Shown here piece by piece: positions 43,044-51,860 of a stretch of DNA of 64,000 nucleotides. The position numbers were made by a program, and so were the translations under genes. Within the stretch, counting starts at the first letter, position 1; every line of letters begins with the position of its first letter. The notes beneath the pieces were generated by a model. It was not told the DNA's origin. It saw only the letters and a list, made by a program, of their open reading frames with translations, and searched no databases. Source of the DNA: VGMD01 sp964552055 (GTDB taxonomy: Bacteria > Chlamydiota > Chlamydiia > Chlamydiales > 2-12-FULL-49-11); the NCBI GenBank assembly GCA_964552055.1, contig CAZKFL010000001.1, positions 56,953 to 120,952 of the forward strand. The letters run 5' to 3'.

Positions 43044-44497
43044 TAGGTGATCGCTTTGCCAAGAGTGGTAAGGCGGAAAACTGTTTTGCCAGAAGCTGTC
43101 CCAATTTGGGTAATTCCGGATTCAAAGAGCCAATCGCAAATAATATATTTAATAAAGTCTTTCTCTTCTGCTGTGTAGGTGGGGAGAGTGTAAGACCAGC
43201 TTTTGCCAACTTTTTTGAGACAAACTTGTTGCTCTTCGCTTAGAGGGATGATTGCAGATTTAAGAAAATCGTCAAAATAGATCCAGTTCAGATGAGAAAT
43301 TGAAGCGAGTCCTTTTTGGATTTCAATGACGACCCTTTGTGTCGCAAGCGGGGAGTTTTTCTGTGTCGATAAAAAATTATGGGGGTGTTTAAAGGTGACA
43401 TGCGCTCTTTGTACAATTGGGATTTGCATCCATTCTTTTGCAGCTCTTGTTGGCTTAAGGAATGTTTCTTCAATGACTGCAAGCCCTAAGACAAGAAGTT
43501 TGTTAATGAGCTTGGTAGAGTAGTCTTTATTGACCGGTATGTGGGCTTCGATAAGTGTTGCAGTTGGTGCTGTTGGCGCCCAAACTTCTTTTTCTCTAAA
43601 GTAAAAAACTTCTAGGTTTGCTTTGCTTGCTAGGATTGCAAGATCTGCCATGTCTTGGATGAATGCATATTCATAATTTCGAAGGGGTGTAACTTCTTCA
43701 TCTAAGGATTTAGGTAATGTTTTGGTCAAAAATAATTTGTATTGTCTCCATTCATGAAACGGAGTAAGCACTTCGATTTTATTATCAAAGGAGACAAATG
43801 CTAAAATATTAAATTCTAATTTTAGTGCAATCTCTTCAAATTCAATGCGAGTAAGATTGTACTTCGCCATAATCGAAGATACAGTAACTTTTTGCTCTGG
43901 GTGGTCTAGAATTTCTTTTCCGATTTGCGCTAAAAGCTCATCGCCCGATATAAGTTCAACAAGATATCTTTGATAAATTTGGGGTGTGAGTAGGTGTTTA
44001 TCGATAAGTGAACCAAAAATATTATTTGAGGATCTAGGTACGTGATACCAATTGGGCAGAACTTCAATCGGTAAACACTTAAGTAGATTTTGAAAAAACT
44101 CCAAGTCAGGTTTGAAATTATCTTCAAATCTAGTCACTTGGGTTTCAAAATATTTTCTTTTGTCCTTATCAACTGTGATTGTTCTTCCATCAAAATTAAA
44201 AAGATTTAAGCAGGCAAGAGATTCAATAATTGGATAAAGTTCATCGACACTAAGATCTAAATTATCGGCTAGAGACTCAATTGAAAATTGGAGAGAGCTA
44301 AATAAAATTTCTTCTAATACAGAAATTGTCTCGTGAGGGAGCGTTTTCAAGGTAAGACGATTTTTAATGTCTTCTTGATAGTTGTAATCTAGTAAAGAAA
44401 TTTTTGTTTTCTTTGCGGTTTTTAATAAATCATGCATAAATGTCATCACAAGTATAGCTTTTCCCATGATGATAGGAGGAACCCCTTTTTGATACAA
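43040..44497 (-). CDS. conserved hypothetical protein, winged-helix-like repeats
   Basis: I do not recognise the family of this 485-aa protein. It is largely helical with repeated short segments of winged-helix look (FSIESLADNLDLSVDELYPIIESL; SSIMAKYNLTRIEFEEIALKL), ending in a WSYTLPTYTAEEKDFIKYIICDWLFESGITQI region. No enzymatic motif. It is convergent with the aconitase gene (four-base overlap) and divergent from the SLC12-like transporter. Probably a transcription- or DNA-related protein; start uncertain, as four other in-frame Met codons lie within the first 25 residues. Confidence 0.55.
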   Translation of the reverse strand: MYQKGVPPIIMGKAILVMTFMHDLLKTAKKTKISLLDYNYQEDIKNRLTLKTLPHETISVLEEILFSSLQFSIESLADNLDLSVDELYPIIESLACLNLFNFDGRTITVDKDKRKYFETQVTRFEDNFKPDLEFFQNLLKCLPIEVLPNWYHVPRSSNNIFGSLIDKHLLTPQIYQRYLVELISGDELLAQIGKEILDHPEQKVTVSSIMAKYNLTRIEFEEIALKLEFNILAFVSFDNKIEVLTPFHEWRQYKLFLTKTLPKSLDEEVTPLRNYEYAFIQDMADLAILASKANLEVFYFREKEVWAPTAPTATLIEAHIPVNKDYSTKLINKLLVLGLAVIEETFLKPTRAAKEWMQIPIVQRAHVTFKHPHNFLSTQKNSPLATQRVVIEIQKGLASISHLNWIYFDDFLKSAIIPLSEEQQVCLKKVGKSWSYTLPTYTAEEKDFIKYIICDWLFESGITQIGTASGKTVFRLTTLGKAITY

Positions 44498-44537
44498 GCT
44501 TTTCGTAAAAGACTCTATCTTTTATACTGGTAAACTT

Positions 44538-46727
44538 ATGCAAACAATTCGTGAAATAACTTCAAAAATTTCCGCTTCTGAGACAAGAGCTAAGGGGATT
44601 GGGACTTTCTTAGGAGTTTATTTACCAAGCCTTTTCACCATGATTGGCGCCCTTCTTTATCTTCCACTAACTTCTGTTTTAGGTGATTTTGGGCTCTTCA
44701 AAACTCTCCTTGTCTTGGGTTTTAGTCTCATTTTAACTTTAATTACTGCATTTTCGCTATCTGCAACTGCCTCAAATATGCATGTGGGGGATGGTGGCAG
44801 TTATTTTATGATTTCCAGATCGTTTGGGCTGAAAACAGGCGCTGTAATGGGAATTGCCTTATATATTGCACATACTCTTATGGCCTGCCTTTGTATTTTG
44901 GGTTTTAGTGAGTCAATTGCGCATTTCTTCCCTCGCGTTAGTATACAAATAATTGCTTCTACTGTTTTACTCTTTTTAGCTCTTTTGTCTTTTATTTCAG
45001 AATCTCTCGCAATCAAGGCTCAAGCAGTTGTTTTTGTGCTTTTTTTAATTTCCGCTGGTTTTTTTCTTTTTGGAAGTTATTCAATACCTGTTGCCGATGT
45101 TTTCCCAATTAAACAGACGTTTTCTTTTTGGCGAGTTTTTGCGGTCCTTTATCCAGCTCTTATTGGGATAGAAGCGGGAGCTTCTCTTTCTGGCGATCTA
45201 AAAAGACCAACCTTTTCTCTGATTATTGGTACAATTGGAGCAACTATTACAGGTTTTCTGTTCTATTTTTTAATCACCATTATTCTTTGGAAGAATGTTC
45301 CTGTTTCAAGTTTACAGACTGACCCTGAAGTTTTAAAAAACTATATTGGCAGCTCTTTTGGTTTAGTTGGCTTTTGGGCTGCGTCTCTTGCAAGCGCGCT
45401 TGGATGTTTTTTGTCTGCGCCTCGCACTCTCAAAGCAATGGCTGACGACGGTGTTTTCCCTAAATGGTTTGAACCATTCACTTCTAAAGGGGAAGATTCT
45501 ATTAGATCAGCAACCTTATTTACCGCATCACTTGCTTTTCTAGGGAGTTATTTTGGTTCCATTAGCCATGTTATGCCCATTCTAACAATTGTTATACTTG
45601 TTGTTTACGGCCTTTTGAATTTAGCATGTGGTGTTGAAGAATTTGTAAGTAATCCTAGTTGGCGTCCGACAATTAGGTTTTCTCCCTATATTTCCCTTTT
45701 AGGGGCATTTCTTTCTTTCAGTGCAATTATTTTGATGGATTCCGGCAAAGCGTTCATTGCCGTGCTTTTTTTGGGCGCAATCTATTATGTTATTAAAAAG
45801 AGTGTTCTTGAAAGCAGGCTGGACGATCTAAGACAAACAATTCTTTTTTCAGTGGTAAGATTTGCAATTTATCGAATTGCATTTTCAAAACCTTCCTTAA
45901 GATCATGGAGACCAAATTTTATAGTTCTTTCAGAAAGCGCATGTGGTCAGTCTGCGCTTCTAAATTTTTCAAGTTCAATGGCTAAAGGAAGGGGATTTGT
46001 GACCCTTGCATCCGTCTTAAAAAATTCCTATGCAGATATCAATGAGATAGAGAAGTGGGAAGAAGTGATCCGTCGGAATTTAAAAAAACGTTCCATAGAG
46101 GCCCTTGTTGAAGTCACAATTGCTGATAACATTGCAGATGGACTAAAAAACATTGTTTCAAATTACGGTCTAGGTCCTTTGATTCCTAATACTGTAGTTT
46201 TAGGCGAATGCTCTCGCGACGAAGTTTTGGAAAACTATATGCAGGTATTGAAAATTGCCACTGATGCTAAGAGAAATGTTCTTATTTTTAGATCGGATAT
46301 TGATTTGTTGCAATTAGAAAAAAATGAGATCGACATCTGGTGGGATAATAGAGAAAAACACAATTCGGAACTTATGATTATTTTAGCAAATCTTCTTAGT
46401 TCACAAAAAGAATGGCGGAGAGCAAAAGTTACGTTAAAGAGCATTGCCATTAATGAGTCTGCAAGGATAAGCCAAAAGCTCTATTTTGATGAGTTTATCA
46501 TGAAAAGCAGGCTTGGTATGGATAATGAAGTCTACTTACTTGGTGAAAGCGAGACTTCAAGAGAACTCATAGTAAAATATTCTACGAGCAAAGGAATTGT
46601 TTTTGCTGGAATGAAAGAATGCGAAACGGAATACTATAAAAAGCTTATTTCGGATTTCAAGCCAATAAAAGCAATTTGTTATGTAACAAACACACAAACA
46701 ATTGACATCCACAACATATTAAATTAG
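44538..46727 (+). CDS. SLC12 (cation-chloride cotransporter)-like APC transporter
   Basis: The 729-aa protein has a 12-helix APC core in residues 25-440 starting GTFLGVYLPSLFTMIGALLYLP and including SATASNMHVGDGGSYFMISRSFG. About 290 soluble C-terminal residues follow with SWRPNFIVLSESACGQSALLNF and WWDNREKHNSELMIILANLL...EWRRAKVTLKSI, patterns typical of the C-terminal SLC12 domain of eukaryotic NKCC/KCC transporters. This would move chloride, potassium or amino acids/polyamines. Bacterial homologues exist but are less common. It ends nine bases before leuS. Confidence 0.75.
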   Translation: MQTIREITSKISASETRAKGIGTFLGVYLPSLFTMIGALLYLPLTSVLGDFGLFKTLLVLGFSLILTLITAFSLSATASNMHVGDGGSYFMISRSFGLKTGAVMGIALYIAHTLMACLCILGFSESIAHFFPRVSIQIIASTVLLFLALLSFISESLAIKAQAVVFVLFLISAGFFLFGSYSIPVADVFPIKQTFSFWRVFAVLYPALIGIEAGASLSGDLKRPTFSLIIGTIGATITGFLFYFLITIILWKNVPVSSLQTDPEVLKNYIGSSFGLVGFWAASLASALGCFLSAPRTLKAMADDGVFPKWFEPFTSKGEDSIRSATLFTASLAFLGSYFGSISHVMPILTIVILVVYGLLNLACGVEEFVSNPSWRPTIRFSPYISLLGAFLSFSAIILMDSGKAFIAVLFLGAIYYVIKKSVLESRLDDLRQTILFSVVRFAIYRIAFSKPSLRSWRPNFIVLSESACGQSALLNFSSSMAKGRGFVTLASVLKNSYADINEIEKWEEVIRRNLKKRSIEALVEVTIADNIADGLKNIVSNYGLGPLIPNTVVLGECSRDEVLENYMQVLKIATDAKRNVLIFRSDIDLLQLEKNEIDIWWDNREKHNSELMIILANLLSSQKEWRRAKVTLKSIAINESARISQKLYFDEFIMKSRLGMDNEVYLLGESETSRELIVKYSTSKGIVFAGMKECETEYYKKLISDFKPIKAICYVTNTQTIDIHNILN

Positions 46728-46735
46728 AAGGGTTT

Positions 46736-49183
46736 ATGAAAAGAGAATACGATCCGCGAATGGTTGAAAAAAAATGGCAGGAGTACTGGGAAAAAAATAA
46801 TACCTATGAGGTAACGGAAGATCTTTCTAAACCTAAATATTATATTTTGGATATGTTTCCTTATCCATCTGGTGCTGGTCTTCATGTTGGTCATGTGGTT
46901 GGTTACACAGGCTCTGATGTAATATCAAGGTACAAGAGACAAAAGGGGTTCAACGTCCTTCATCCGATGGGTTGGGATAGTTTTGGGCTTCCTGCAGAGC
47001 AATATGCAATTAGAACGGGTGTCCATCCACAAATTGCAACTGAGCAAAATATCAACACCTATAGAAGACAATTAAAACAACTGGGACTTAGCTATAATTG
47101 GTCAAGAGAGTTTGCAACATCCGATCCTAAGTATTATAAATGGACGCAGTGGATTTTTACAAAGCTCTATGAAAAAGGGCTTGCTTATGAAACCGAAGCG
47201 ATGGTGAACTTTTGTCCGGCGCTAGGAACGGTATTGTCTAATGAGGAAGTTGATAATGGCAGATCAGTTGATGGGGGCTATCCAATTGAAAGAAGACCTT
47301 TAAGACAGTGGATGCTCAAGATTACTGAATATGCAGAAAGACTTCTTAAAGATTTGGAACTGTTAGATTGGCCAGAGCATTTAAAAAAATTGCAGCGCAA
47401 CTGGATTGGAAAAAGTGAAGGGATTAATATTGATTTTACCGTTGTGGGCAGTAATGAGAAAGTGACCTGTTTTACCACAAGGCACGACACCCTTTTTGGT
47501 TTGACCTATGTTGTATTAGCTCCCGAGCACCCTATTGTTAAAAAAGTAACAACAGAAAATCAACTCAATACAGTTGAGTCTTATTGCAGGGAAGTTTCTG
47601 CAAAAAGCGATTTAGATAGAACGGATTTAGCAAAAAGCAAAACAGGCGTGTTTACAGGCTCTTATGTGATAAACCCCCTGACAAATGAAAAAGTCCCTAT
47701 CTGGATTGCAGACTACGTTTTACTCAGTTATGGAACAGGAGCTGTGATGGCAGTTCCCGCTCATGATGAAAGAGATGCTGAGTTTTCTGCAATTTATGGA
47801 TTGCCAAGTAAAGTCGTTATTACTGAAGAAGGAAACTATGTAAATAGCGCAAATGATTTAGTTGATTTATCAAGCGATACTATGGACGGAGCAAAAGAAA
47901 AAGTTGCCGCCTATTTGGAGAAAACTAATACAGGAGAACGCAAGGTAAATTATAAGCTCCGCGATTGGCTTTTTTCTAGACAACGGTATTGGGGCGAGCC
48001 GTTCCCTATATTGCATTATGAAGATGGAACGAAACGGATTCTAGATTTAGATGAGCTTCCCCTCACACCTCCTGTAGTGGAAGATTACAAACCGTCACCT
48101 GATGGACAAAGTCCTTTATCGAAAGTAAGGAACTGGGTTGAAATTACTGATCCTAAGACAGGGAAAAGAGCATTTCGCGAAACAAATATTATGCCGCAGT
48201 GGGCAGGCTCTTGCTGGTATTACTTGAGATTTTGTGATCCGCACAATGACGAGGCTGCATGGTCAAAAGAGAAAGAATCTTATTGGATGCCAGTCGACCT
48301 ATATATAGGAGGAGTCGAGCACGCAGTACTTCATTTGTTATACGCAAGATTCTGGCATAAAGTACTTTATGATATCGGGGCTGTCACAACAAAAGAGCCA
48401 TTCATGACTCTTAGAAATCAAGGTCTTGTGATAAGCAAGGCGTATAAGTTAGAGAGCGGAGGATATGTTTCAGAAGAGGAAGCAAAGGGTAAAAACGTCA
48501 TAGAATTAGTAGAAAAAATGTCCAAATCAAAAATGAATGGCGTTTCTCCTGATGAAATGATTGAGGAATACGGAGCAGACTCACTTAGATTGTACGAACT
48601 TTTTATGGCACAATTTGATAAAGAAAAATTGTGGCAGACAGATGCTGTTAACGGATGCAAGCGGTTTTTAAATAGAGTCTTTGACCTTGTCAATTCAGAG
48701 AAAGTTACAGAAATTGAAGATAAAAAGGCAACAAGGCTGATTCATAAACTGATCAAGCAAGTTGAAGAAGATCTAGTGGTACAAGGTTTCAACACAGCAA
48801 TTGCAAAAATGATGGAATTTTTAAATGCATTTTCTATCTTACCTGCTTATCCAAAAGAAAGTGTAAAACAGTTCATTCAAATTATATACCCATTTGCCCC
48901 TCATTTTGGAGAAGAGTGCTGGGAAATTTTAGGTGGCAAAACAACCATTTCCTACGAGCCATTCCCTGTTTATAATGAAGCTTATCTCATTGAAGACGAA
49001 GTAACAATTGTCTTTCAAGTGAACGGCAAGCTCAGAGGAAAAGCGGTTTTTCCAAAAGGGATTCAGCAAGAAGAAGTTTTAGCATTTGCCAAAAAAGATG
49101 AAAATGTAAAAAACTTTATCAAAGCTGAAATTGCTAAAGTGATTTACGTGCCAGATAAATTAATGAATCTGGTGACTCATTGA
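46736..49183 (+). CDS. leuS: leucyl-tRNA synthetase
   Basis: The 815-aa protein charges tRNA-Leu. It has the HIGH-like YPSGAGLHVGHVVGYTGSD, the editing domain (TRHDTLFGLTYVVLAPEHP, GTGAVMAVPAHDERD), and the KMSKSKMNGVSPDEMIEEYGAD signature (KMSKS), with the LeuS C-terminal domain intact. Length matches the bacterial form (about 820). The last codons overlap the waaA start by four bases. As I recall, Chlamydia trachomatis has the same leuS-gseA order. Confidence 0.97.
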   Translation: MKREYDPRMVEKKWQEYWEKNNTYEVTEDLSKPKYYILDMFPYPSGAGLHVGHVVGYTGSDVISRYKRQKGFNVLHPMGWDSFGLPAEQYAIRTGVHPQIATEQNINTYRRQLKQLGLSYNWSREFATSDPKYYKWTQWIFTKLYEKGLAYETEAMVNFCPALGTVLSNEEVDNGRSVDGGYPIERRPLRQWMLKITEYAERLLKDLELLDWPEHLKKLQRNWIGKSEGINIDFTVVGSNEKVTCFTTRHDTLFGLTYVVLAPEHPIVKKVTTENQLNTVESYCREVSAKSDLDRTDLAKSKTGVFTGSYVINPLTNEKVPIWIADYVLLSYGTGAVMAVPAHDERDAEFSAIYGLPSKVVITEEGNYVNSANDLVDLSSDTMDGAKEKVAAYLEKTNTGERKVNYKLRDWLFSRQRYWGEPFPILHYEDGTKRILDLDELPLTPPVVEDYKPSPDGQSPLSKVRNWVEITDPKTGKRAFRETNIMPQWAGSCWYYLRFCDPHNDEAAWSKEKESYWMPVDLYIGGVEHAVLHLLYARFWHKVLYDIGAVTTKEPFMTLRNQGLVISKAYKLESGGYVSEEEAKGKNVIELVEKMSKSKMNGVSPDEMIEEYGADSLRLYELFMAQFDKEKLWQTDAVNGCKRFLNRVFDLVNSEKVTEIEDKKATRLIHKLIKQVEEDLVVQGFNTAIAKMMEFLNAFSILPAYPKESVKQFIQIIYPFAPHFGEECWEILGGKTTISYEPFPVYNEAYLIEDEVTIVFQVNGKLRGKAVFPKGIQQEEVLAFAKKDENVKNFIKAEIAKVIYVPDKLMNLVTH

Positions 49184-50373
49184 AAGTTCTTTACGATATT
49201 CTTTTATGCGTTTGGGCGCTTCTTATTGCCCCAAACGCATTTCGTAAAAAGTACAGAAAAAGTTTGCTTTATAGGCTTGGCCTAAAATTACCAAATATTC
49301 CTCTAAAGAAAAGAGGGGAGTATCGCATCTGGATCCATGCAGTATCACTTGGTGAAACAAAAGCGATTATCCCCCTTCTTGCCGAAATAAAAGATGCAGA
49401 GATCTATATAACCACTGCAACTCAAACCGGACAAACAGAGGCAAAAAAAATCACTAAAAATGCATTCTACCTCCCCATTGATTTTTCCTTTGTAATGAAG
49501 AAATTGGTAAAAAGAGTCGATCCCGACCTTTTTATACTCGTAGAGACAGACTTCTGGTACAATCTTCTCAGTGAGCTAAAAAAAAGAGGAGTAAAAACTG
49601 CCTTAGTTAATGGAAAGCTTTCTACAAAATCTTACTCTCGCTTCAAGTTCTTTAAGAGTTTTGCAAATGCACTTTTTGATAAAATCGACCTCCTTTGCCT
49701 CCAAAGCAATCTCGATAAAGAAAGATTTGTCAGTCTCGGCATAAATTCCGAAAAATTGGCAGTAACCGGAAACTTAAAATTCGATGCAAAAATAGCCCCA
49801 TCCAATAGACAAGATTTGAATTTCCCGCAGAGTAAAAATCTCGTTACCATCGCTTTAACTCATAATAATGAAGAAAATCTCATCCTAAACGAACTCGAAA
49901 AATTAGAAGGATACACCTTTCTTTTAGCGCCCCGCCATCCAGAACGATTTAAAGAAATTTCTTTGCTCCTCAAAAGAAAAAAAATCCCTTTCCGCACAAT
50001 CACCGAGAAACCTCTTCCAGATGAGCGCGTCATCCTCATCGACCAAATGGGCGTCATGGACGACTGCTACGAAAAATCCACCGCCGTAATCATGGGAGGC
50101 AGCTTCGTTCCCCATATCGGCGGCCACAACATCTTTGAAGCCGCCCGCTACAACATACCCGTCCTATTCGGCCCCTATACCCACAAACAAACAAGCCTTA
50201 TCGCCGCGCTTCAACACCACCAAACCATTCAACAAATTCCCATCGAAAAACTCTCTTCAACCCTACAAACAACTCTAAACCAAAATGTTCAAAAAGACCC
50301 CGCCCACCTCCTAGAAACCCCATTTCAAGGCACTTCCCAAAGAACCTGGAAATTAATAAAACAAACCTTGTAA
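49180..50373 (+). CDS. waaA: 3-deoxy-D-manno-octulosonic acid transferase
   Basis: The GT30 enzyme transfers Kdo to lipid A precursor. The 397-aa protein has an N-terminal membrane anchor (LYDILLCVWALLIAPNAF), the WIHAVSLGETKAIIPLL segment, LVETDFWYNLLSELKKRG, NGKLS, and the sugar-donor binding GGSFVPHIGGHNIFEAA. The chlamydial enzymes (GseA) can add several Kdo residues. The start is a TTG at 49180, overlapping the leuS TGA stop, so expression is coupled to leuS. The C-terminal coding becomes C-rich, unlike the AT-rich neighbours. Confidence 0.93.
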   Translation: MKVLYDILLCVWALLIAPNAFRKKYRKSLLYRLGLKLPNIPLKKRGEYRIWIHAVSLGETKAIIPLLAEIKDAEIYITTATQTGQTEAKKITKNAFYLPIDFSFVMKKLVKRVDPDLFILVETDFWYNLLSELKKRGVKTALVNGKLSTKSYSRFKFFKSFANALFDKIDLLCLQSNLDKERFVSLGINSEKLAVTGNLKFDAKIAPSNRQDLNFPQSKNLVTIALTHNNEENLILNELEKLEGYTFLLAPRHPERFKEISLLLKRKKIPFRTITEKPLPDERVILIDQMGVMDDCYEKSTAVIMGGSFVPHIGGHNIFEAARYNIPVLFGPYTHKQTSLIAALQHHQTIQQIPIEKLSSTLQTTLNQNVQKDPAHLLETPFQGTSQRTWKLIKQTL

Positions 50374-50411
50374 AAAACAAATCCAAATGTTACACTTCTT
50401 GCAAATGATAT

Positions 50412-50484
50412 CGCGGGGTGGAGCAGTTGGAAGCTCGTTGGGCTCATAACCCAAAGGTCGGCGGTTCGAGTCCGTCCCCCGCTA
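50412..50484 (+). tRNA. tRNA-fMet (initiator, anticodon CAT)
   Basis: The cloverleaf has a six-pair acceptor (G2-C71 to G7-C66) with unpaired C1 and T72, the hallmark of initiator tRNA, then TGGAGCAG, the anticodon arm TTGGG-CTCATAA-CCCAA, and GGCGG-TTCGAGT-CCGTC. Body resembles E. coli fMet (GTGGAGCAG). It lies 38 bases after the waaA stop, in the same direction. Confidence 0.92.
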
Positions 50485-50534
50485 ATAACACACAACGCCA
50501 GTTCCAACTGGCGTTTTCCACATCTCCCACATGT

Positions 50535-50608
50535 GGCGGCTTAGCTCAGTTGGTTAGAGCAACGGAATCATAATCCGTGGGTCGTTGGTTCAAATCCGAC
50601 AGCCGCTA
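50535..50608 (+). tRNA. tRNA with anticodon CAT, probably elongator Met; integration target
   Basis: Acceptor GGCGGCT pairs with AGCCGCT (G1-T72 wobble), D arm TAGCTCAGTTGG, anticodon arm ACGGA-ATCATAA-TCCGT, T arm GTTGG-TTCAAAT-CCGAC. Elongator Met is favoured by likeness to the B. subtilis gene as I remember it; the lysidine-modified tRNA-Ile2 is the alternative. Its 3' 42 bases plus 8 beyond are repeated at 63250-63299, marking the attachment site of the following element. Confidence 0.85.
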
Positions 50609-50616
50609 TACTTCCA
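50567..50616 (+). repeat. attL: left copy of a 50-bp direct repeat in the tRNA 3' half
   Basis: Bases from the anticodon loop through the tRNA end and 8 bases more are identical to 63250-63299. The left copy restores a full tRNA gene. This is the standard result of tyrosine-integrase insertion into tRNA. Confidence 0.93.
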
Positions 50617-50692
50617 ATCAGTTGATACAAGACGCATTCAGTTAAAATCGACTTGATTGATTTATGGTAAAAGGTTATTTTATTCTGCCAAC

Positions 50693-50710
50693 GGTGCACA
50701 AACGGTGCAA
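50693..50710 (+). promoter_or_regulatory. GGTGCA repeat near the left end, candidate arm-type integrase site
   Basis: GGTGCACAAACGGTGCAA holds two GGTGCA units and matches 63114-63131 at the other end with one difference (C versus T). The position just inside each attachment site fits arm-binding sites of tyrosine integrases or an excisionase. Confidence 0.55.
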
Positions 50711-50740
50711 CGAAGAATAGTTTTAACCAGCAGGCGCCAT

Positions 50741-50771
50741 CCAACCTTATGTTAAAACAAACAAAGGTTGG
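50741..50771. promoter_or_regulatory. 8-bp inverted repeat just upstream of the integrase
   Basis: CCAACCTT (50741-50748) is complementary to AAGGTTGG (50764-50771). A TATAAT follows at 50772-50777, only three bases before the ATG, so a transcript starting from it would be essentially leaderless or begin at a later codon. An autoregulatory operator is possible. Confidence 0.4.
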
Positions 50772-50780
50772 TATAATTTT

Positions 50781-51860
50781 ATGGCATCAATATTCAAAAG
50801 AAGACTCAAAGACGGTAAAGGTTTCAAATGGCGAGCTGTTGTTCGCATTAAGGGCTATCCCACCGTGTGTGAAACATTTGATCGCAAGCAAGAGGCGGAA
50901 GATTGGGGTAGAGAGCTCGAGCGAAAGATCAAGGCCGGTCAGTATAACTTTACTCAGCTCAAACAACAATCGACTCTTAATGACCTTGTAGAAAGATTCC
51001 TCTCTGATGGTGGGCTAGAACACCACCGCTCCAAAGAAGACACTCTCAGACATTTTAACTATTGGAAAGGAAGAATGGGGGAGTATGCCTTGGTTCATAT
51101 TACTGCCGAGCTGATCGGAAAAGAGCGGAAGCTCTTAATGGAAACACCCACTTGGAAGGGGACGTCTAGAAGTCCAGCCACGACAAATAGGTACATGGCA
51201 TCGCTTTCTTCGTTATTGACCTATGCAGTCAAGCAACTGAAGTGGATCGAGGAAAACCCTTGTCTCAATATGATTAAGTTTAAAGAGAGCAGCGGGCGGG
51301 ATAGGGTTTTATCCTATGAGGAGATTCAGAGGTTGCTTGAGGCTTGTCGCCAAAGCAAGTCGCCTTACCTATTTTGCATTGTTCTTATCGGAGTTACCAC
51401 AGGGGCTCGTCTTGGGGAAATTCTTGGATTGGAATGGCGCCACCTGGATTCAAACAACAAACTTGCTTTCCTCAAAGAAACCAAAAATGGCAGACCCCGA
51501 AGCATAGCCTTATCTGATGAGGTTGTAGAGGAGTTAAGAGCGCTGTATGATCTACGAAATCCACTTAAGCCACTCGTCTTTGCCAGTCGGGCTGCGTTTG
51601 GAAGAATTGATATCAAAAGAGCCTGGCAATTAGCCCTTGAAAGAGCTTCTATTCAAGATTTTCACTTTCATGATATTAGACATTGCTTTGCAAGTTTAGC
51701 TGCAAGTCAGGGGGCATCCAATTTAGAGTTAGCAACTGCGATGGGTCACAGAACCTTATCCATGCTACAAAGATACACCCACCTCGATGTAGAGGTGACT
51801 AAAAAATTTAGTAAACAAATTTCACAAGAGCTTCTGAAATCACAAGGAGATAGTTTATGA
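50781..51860 (+). CDS. tyrosine recombinase (integrase)
   Basis: The 359-aa protein has an N-terminal arm-binding-like part (MASIFKRRLKDGKGFKWRAVVRI), a core-binding domain and the catalytic domain with TTGARLGEILGLEWRHLD (first Arg), FHFHDIRHCFASLAA (His-x-x-Arg), GHRTLSMLQRYTHLD (His and the nucleophile Tyr). All five active-site residues appear present. It sits next to attL, reading away from the tRNA. Its stop overlaps the next gene start in an ATGA, so the nuclease gene is coupled to it. Confidence 0.94.
   Translation: MASIFKRRLKDGKGFKWRAVVRIKGYPTVCETFDRKQEAEDWGRELERKIKAGQYNFTQLKQQSTLNDLVERFLSDGGLEHHRSKEDTLRHFNYWKGRMGEYALVHITAELIGKERKLLMETPTWKGTSRSPATTNRYMASLSSLLTYAVKQLKWIEENPCLNMIKFKESSGRDRVLSYEEIQRLLEACRQSKSPYLFCIVLIGVTTGARLGEILGLEWRHLDSNNKLAFLKETKNGRPRSIALSDEVVEELRALYDLRNPLKPLVFASRAAFGRIDIKRAWQLALERASIQDFHFHDIRHCFASLAASQGASNLELATAMGHRTLSMLQRYTHLDVEVTKKFSKQISQELLKSQGDSL

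Noticed and set aside
50772..50777. TATAAT as the integrase promoter -10
   Set aside because: It ends only three bases before the ATG, so initiation would fall inside the coding sequence; chance or a later start is more likely.
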